Assembly: GCA_025800435.1 (NCBI GenBank)
Contig: JAOXRV010000172.1
Coordinates: forward strand, 1 to 6,047
Origin: Cellvibrionaceae bacterium
GTDB lineage: Bacteria; Pseudomonadota; Gammaproteobacteria; Pseudomonadales; Cellvibrionaceae
DNA: 6,047 nucleotides
Direction of reading: 5' to 3'
The translations under genes and the position numbers were made by a program. Under the pieces are notes generated by a model. It made no database searches, was not told the DNA's origin, and saw nothing but the letters and a program-made list of their open reading frames with translations. Positions 5,673 through 6,047 of this stretch are shown here, piece after piece; position 1 is the first letter of the stretch; each line of letters opens with the position of its first letter.

Positions 5673-5699
5673 AGGGGCCGAAGGCTTCTCCCTTTTTTT
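5669..5699 (+). terminator. Intrinsic terminator after rplT
   Basis: GGGGAGGGGCC (5669-5679) pairs with GGCTTCTCCCT (5683-5693) in 11 bp with three G-U pairs and a GAA triloop. A seven-base T run (5693-5699) follows, and A5666-5668 on the other side extends the stem. It marks the end of thrS-infC-rpmI-rplT transcription. Confidence 0.85.
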
Positions 5700-5778
5700 A
5701 TGGCGATGAGTCGGTATGCTGTTGAGGCCAGAATGGCCTAAAAGCGGCAAGGGGTAAAAGCCTGTACTGACTTAGATT

Positions 5779-5855
5779 CGTCATCCCCGCGAATGCGGGG
5801 ATCCATCTGGGCTTGTGCAAAGTTGATGATGGATTCCCACCTGCGCGGAATGGCG
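5779..5855. repeat. Palindromic dispersed-repeat/MITE-like element with terminal inverted arms
   Basis: The left arm 5779-5807 begins CGTCATCCCCGCG. The right arm 5828-5855 is its imperfect reverse complement, matching at about 22 of 29 aligned positions with one gap. The left arm contains its own perfect hairpin CCCCGC-GAAT-GCGGGG (5785-5800). The matching hairpin in the right arm has decayed (TTCCCACCTGCGCGGAA). The motif 'GTCATCCCCGCGAAtGCGGGGATCCA ... TGGATTCCC...' recalls widespread intergenic repeats of proteobacteria (compare dRS3-like ATTCCC/GGGAAT motifs). It encodes nothing and sits between the rplT terminator and the next gene. No other copy lies in this window, so dispersal is inferred from resemblance. 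Confidence 0.6.
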
Positions 5856-5870
5856 TACCAGGAGATAAAG

Positions 5871-6047
5871 ATGTCAGAACTGGAACTATTTTTTAAGCAA
5901 TATGCCCAGTCTTTTTTAACCGCAGATGCGGCATTTATCTCCAGCGTTTATCAATTCCCCATGACCTTTTATACCGAGGCTGGGGAAGCAGTAGAGTTTA
6001 ATGAGGCGGAATTTAGCGCCAACAGCGAAAAGCTGATAACACTCTAC
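5871..6047 (+). CDS. Small hypothetical protein, possibly NTF2/SnoaL-like (partial, 3' end outside window)
   Basis: ATG at 5871 opens a frame that stays open to the window edge (59 residues, MSELELFFKQYAQSFLTADA...). AGGAG at 5860-5864 lies 6 bases upstream, a very good ribosome site, which makes the gene credible. The pattern 'FFKQYAQSFLTADAAFISSVYQFPMTFY' is an amphipathic first helix, then an Asp/Ala turn and a 'Y..P.TFY' strand. This is typical of the start of NTF2-like/SnoaL-like cone-shaped proteins. The conclusion is fold-level only; no ligand or activity can be assigned. The repeat element ends 15 bases before the ATG, so the gene's leader is largely repeat-derived. No convincing promoter was found between 5700 and 5860. 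Confidence 0.7.
   Translation, partial: MSELELFFKQYAQSFLTADAAFISSVYQFPMTFYTEAGEAVEFNEAEFSANSEKLITLY

Noticed and set aside
5779..5855. Reading the inverted arms as a CRISPR repeat pair.
   Set aside because: There are only two arms, in inverted and not direct orientation, with no regular spacers and no cas genes nearby.

Overview
The window comes from a gammaproteobacterium. The order thrS-infC-rpmI-rplT is the classic gammaproteobacterial translation cluster. ThrRS keeps the Escherichia coli residue numbering at every catalytic and zinc position checked, and the start of IF3 (Ile-Lys-Arg-Asp...) resembles Pseudomonas and Cellvibrio-type proteins. A marine or cell-wall-degrading Cellvibrionales relative is a reasonable guess, but the sequence alone does not fix the genus.

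Bases 1-2149 are the 3' end of a surface polysaccharide or lipopolysaccharide operon. It holds the last 28 codons of a probable glycosyltransferase, a membrane-anchored NodB-type polysaccharide deacetylase, and an O-antigen ligase/polymerase-like integral membrane protein. The three genes are packed with 0 and 1 base between them, so translational coupling is likely. Together they suggest building, deacetylating and then ligating or polymerising a surface glycan.

Bases 2150-2381 are a dense regulatory region. It has a near-consensus sigma70 promoter, then a strong intrinsic terminator only about 18 bases after the predicted start point, then two stem-loops joined by a U-rich linker just before thrS. 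The second stem-loop is a 7-bp stem with a 7-base loop reading UUGGUAG, which copies a tRNA-Thr(GGU) anticodon arm. This is the layout of the E. coli thrS autoregulatory operator.

Bases 2382-5602 are thrS, infC (apparently starting at AUC), rpmI and rplT, all on the + strand. They supply threonyl-tRNA synthetase, initiation factor IF3 and ribosomal proteins L35 and L20.

Bases 5603-5870 are noncoding. They contain a very short ORF, a strong intrinsic terminator with a possible competing antiterminator pairing, a small dyad, and a roughly 77-bp palindromic dispersed-repeat element. pheST, the usual downstream neighbours in E. coli, do not follow directly. A small gene of probable NTF2/SnoaL-like fold starts at 5871 and runs off the window.
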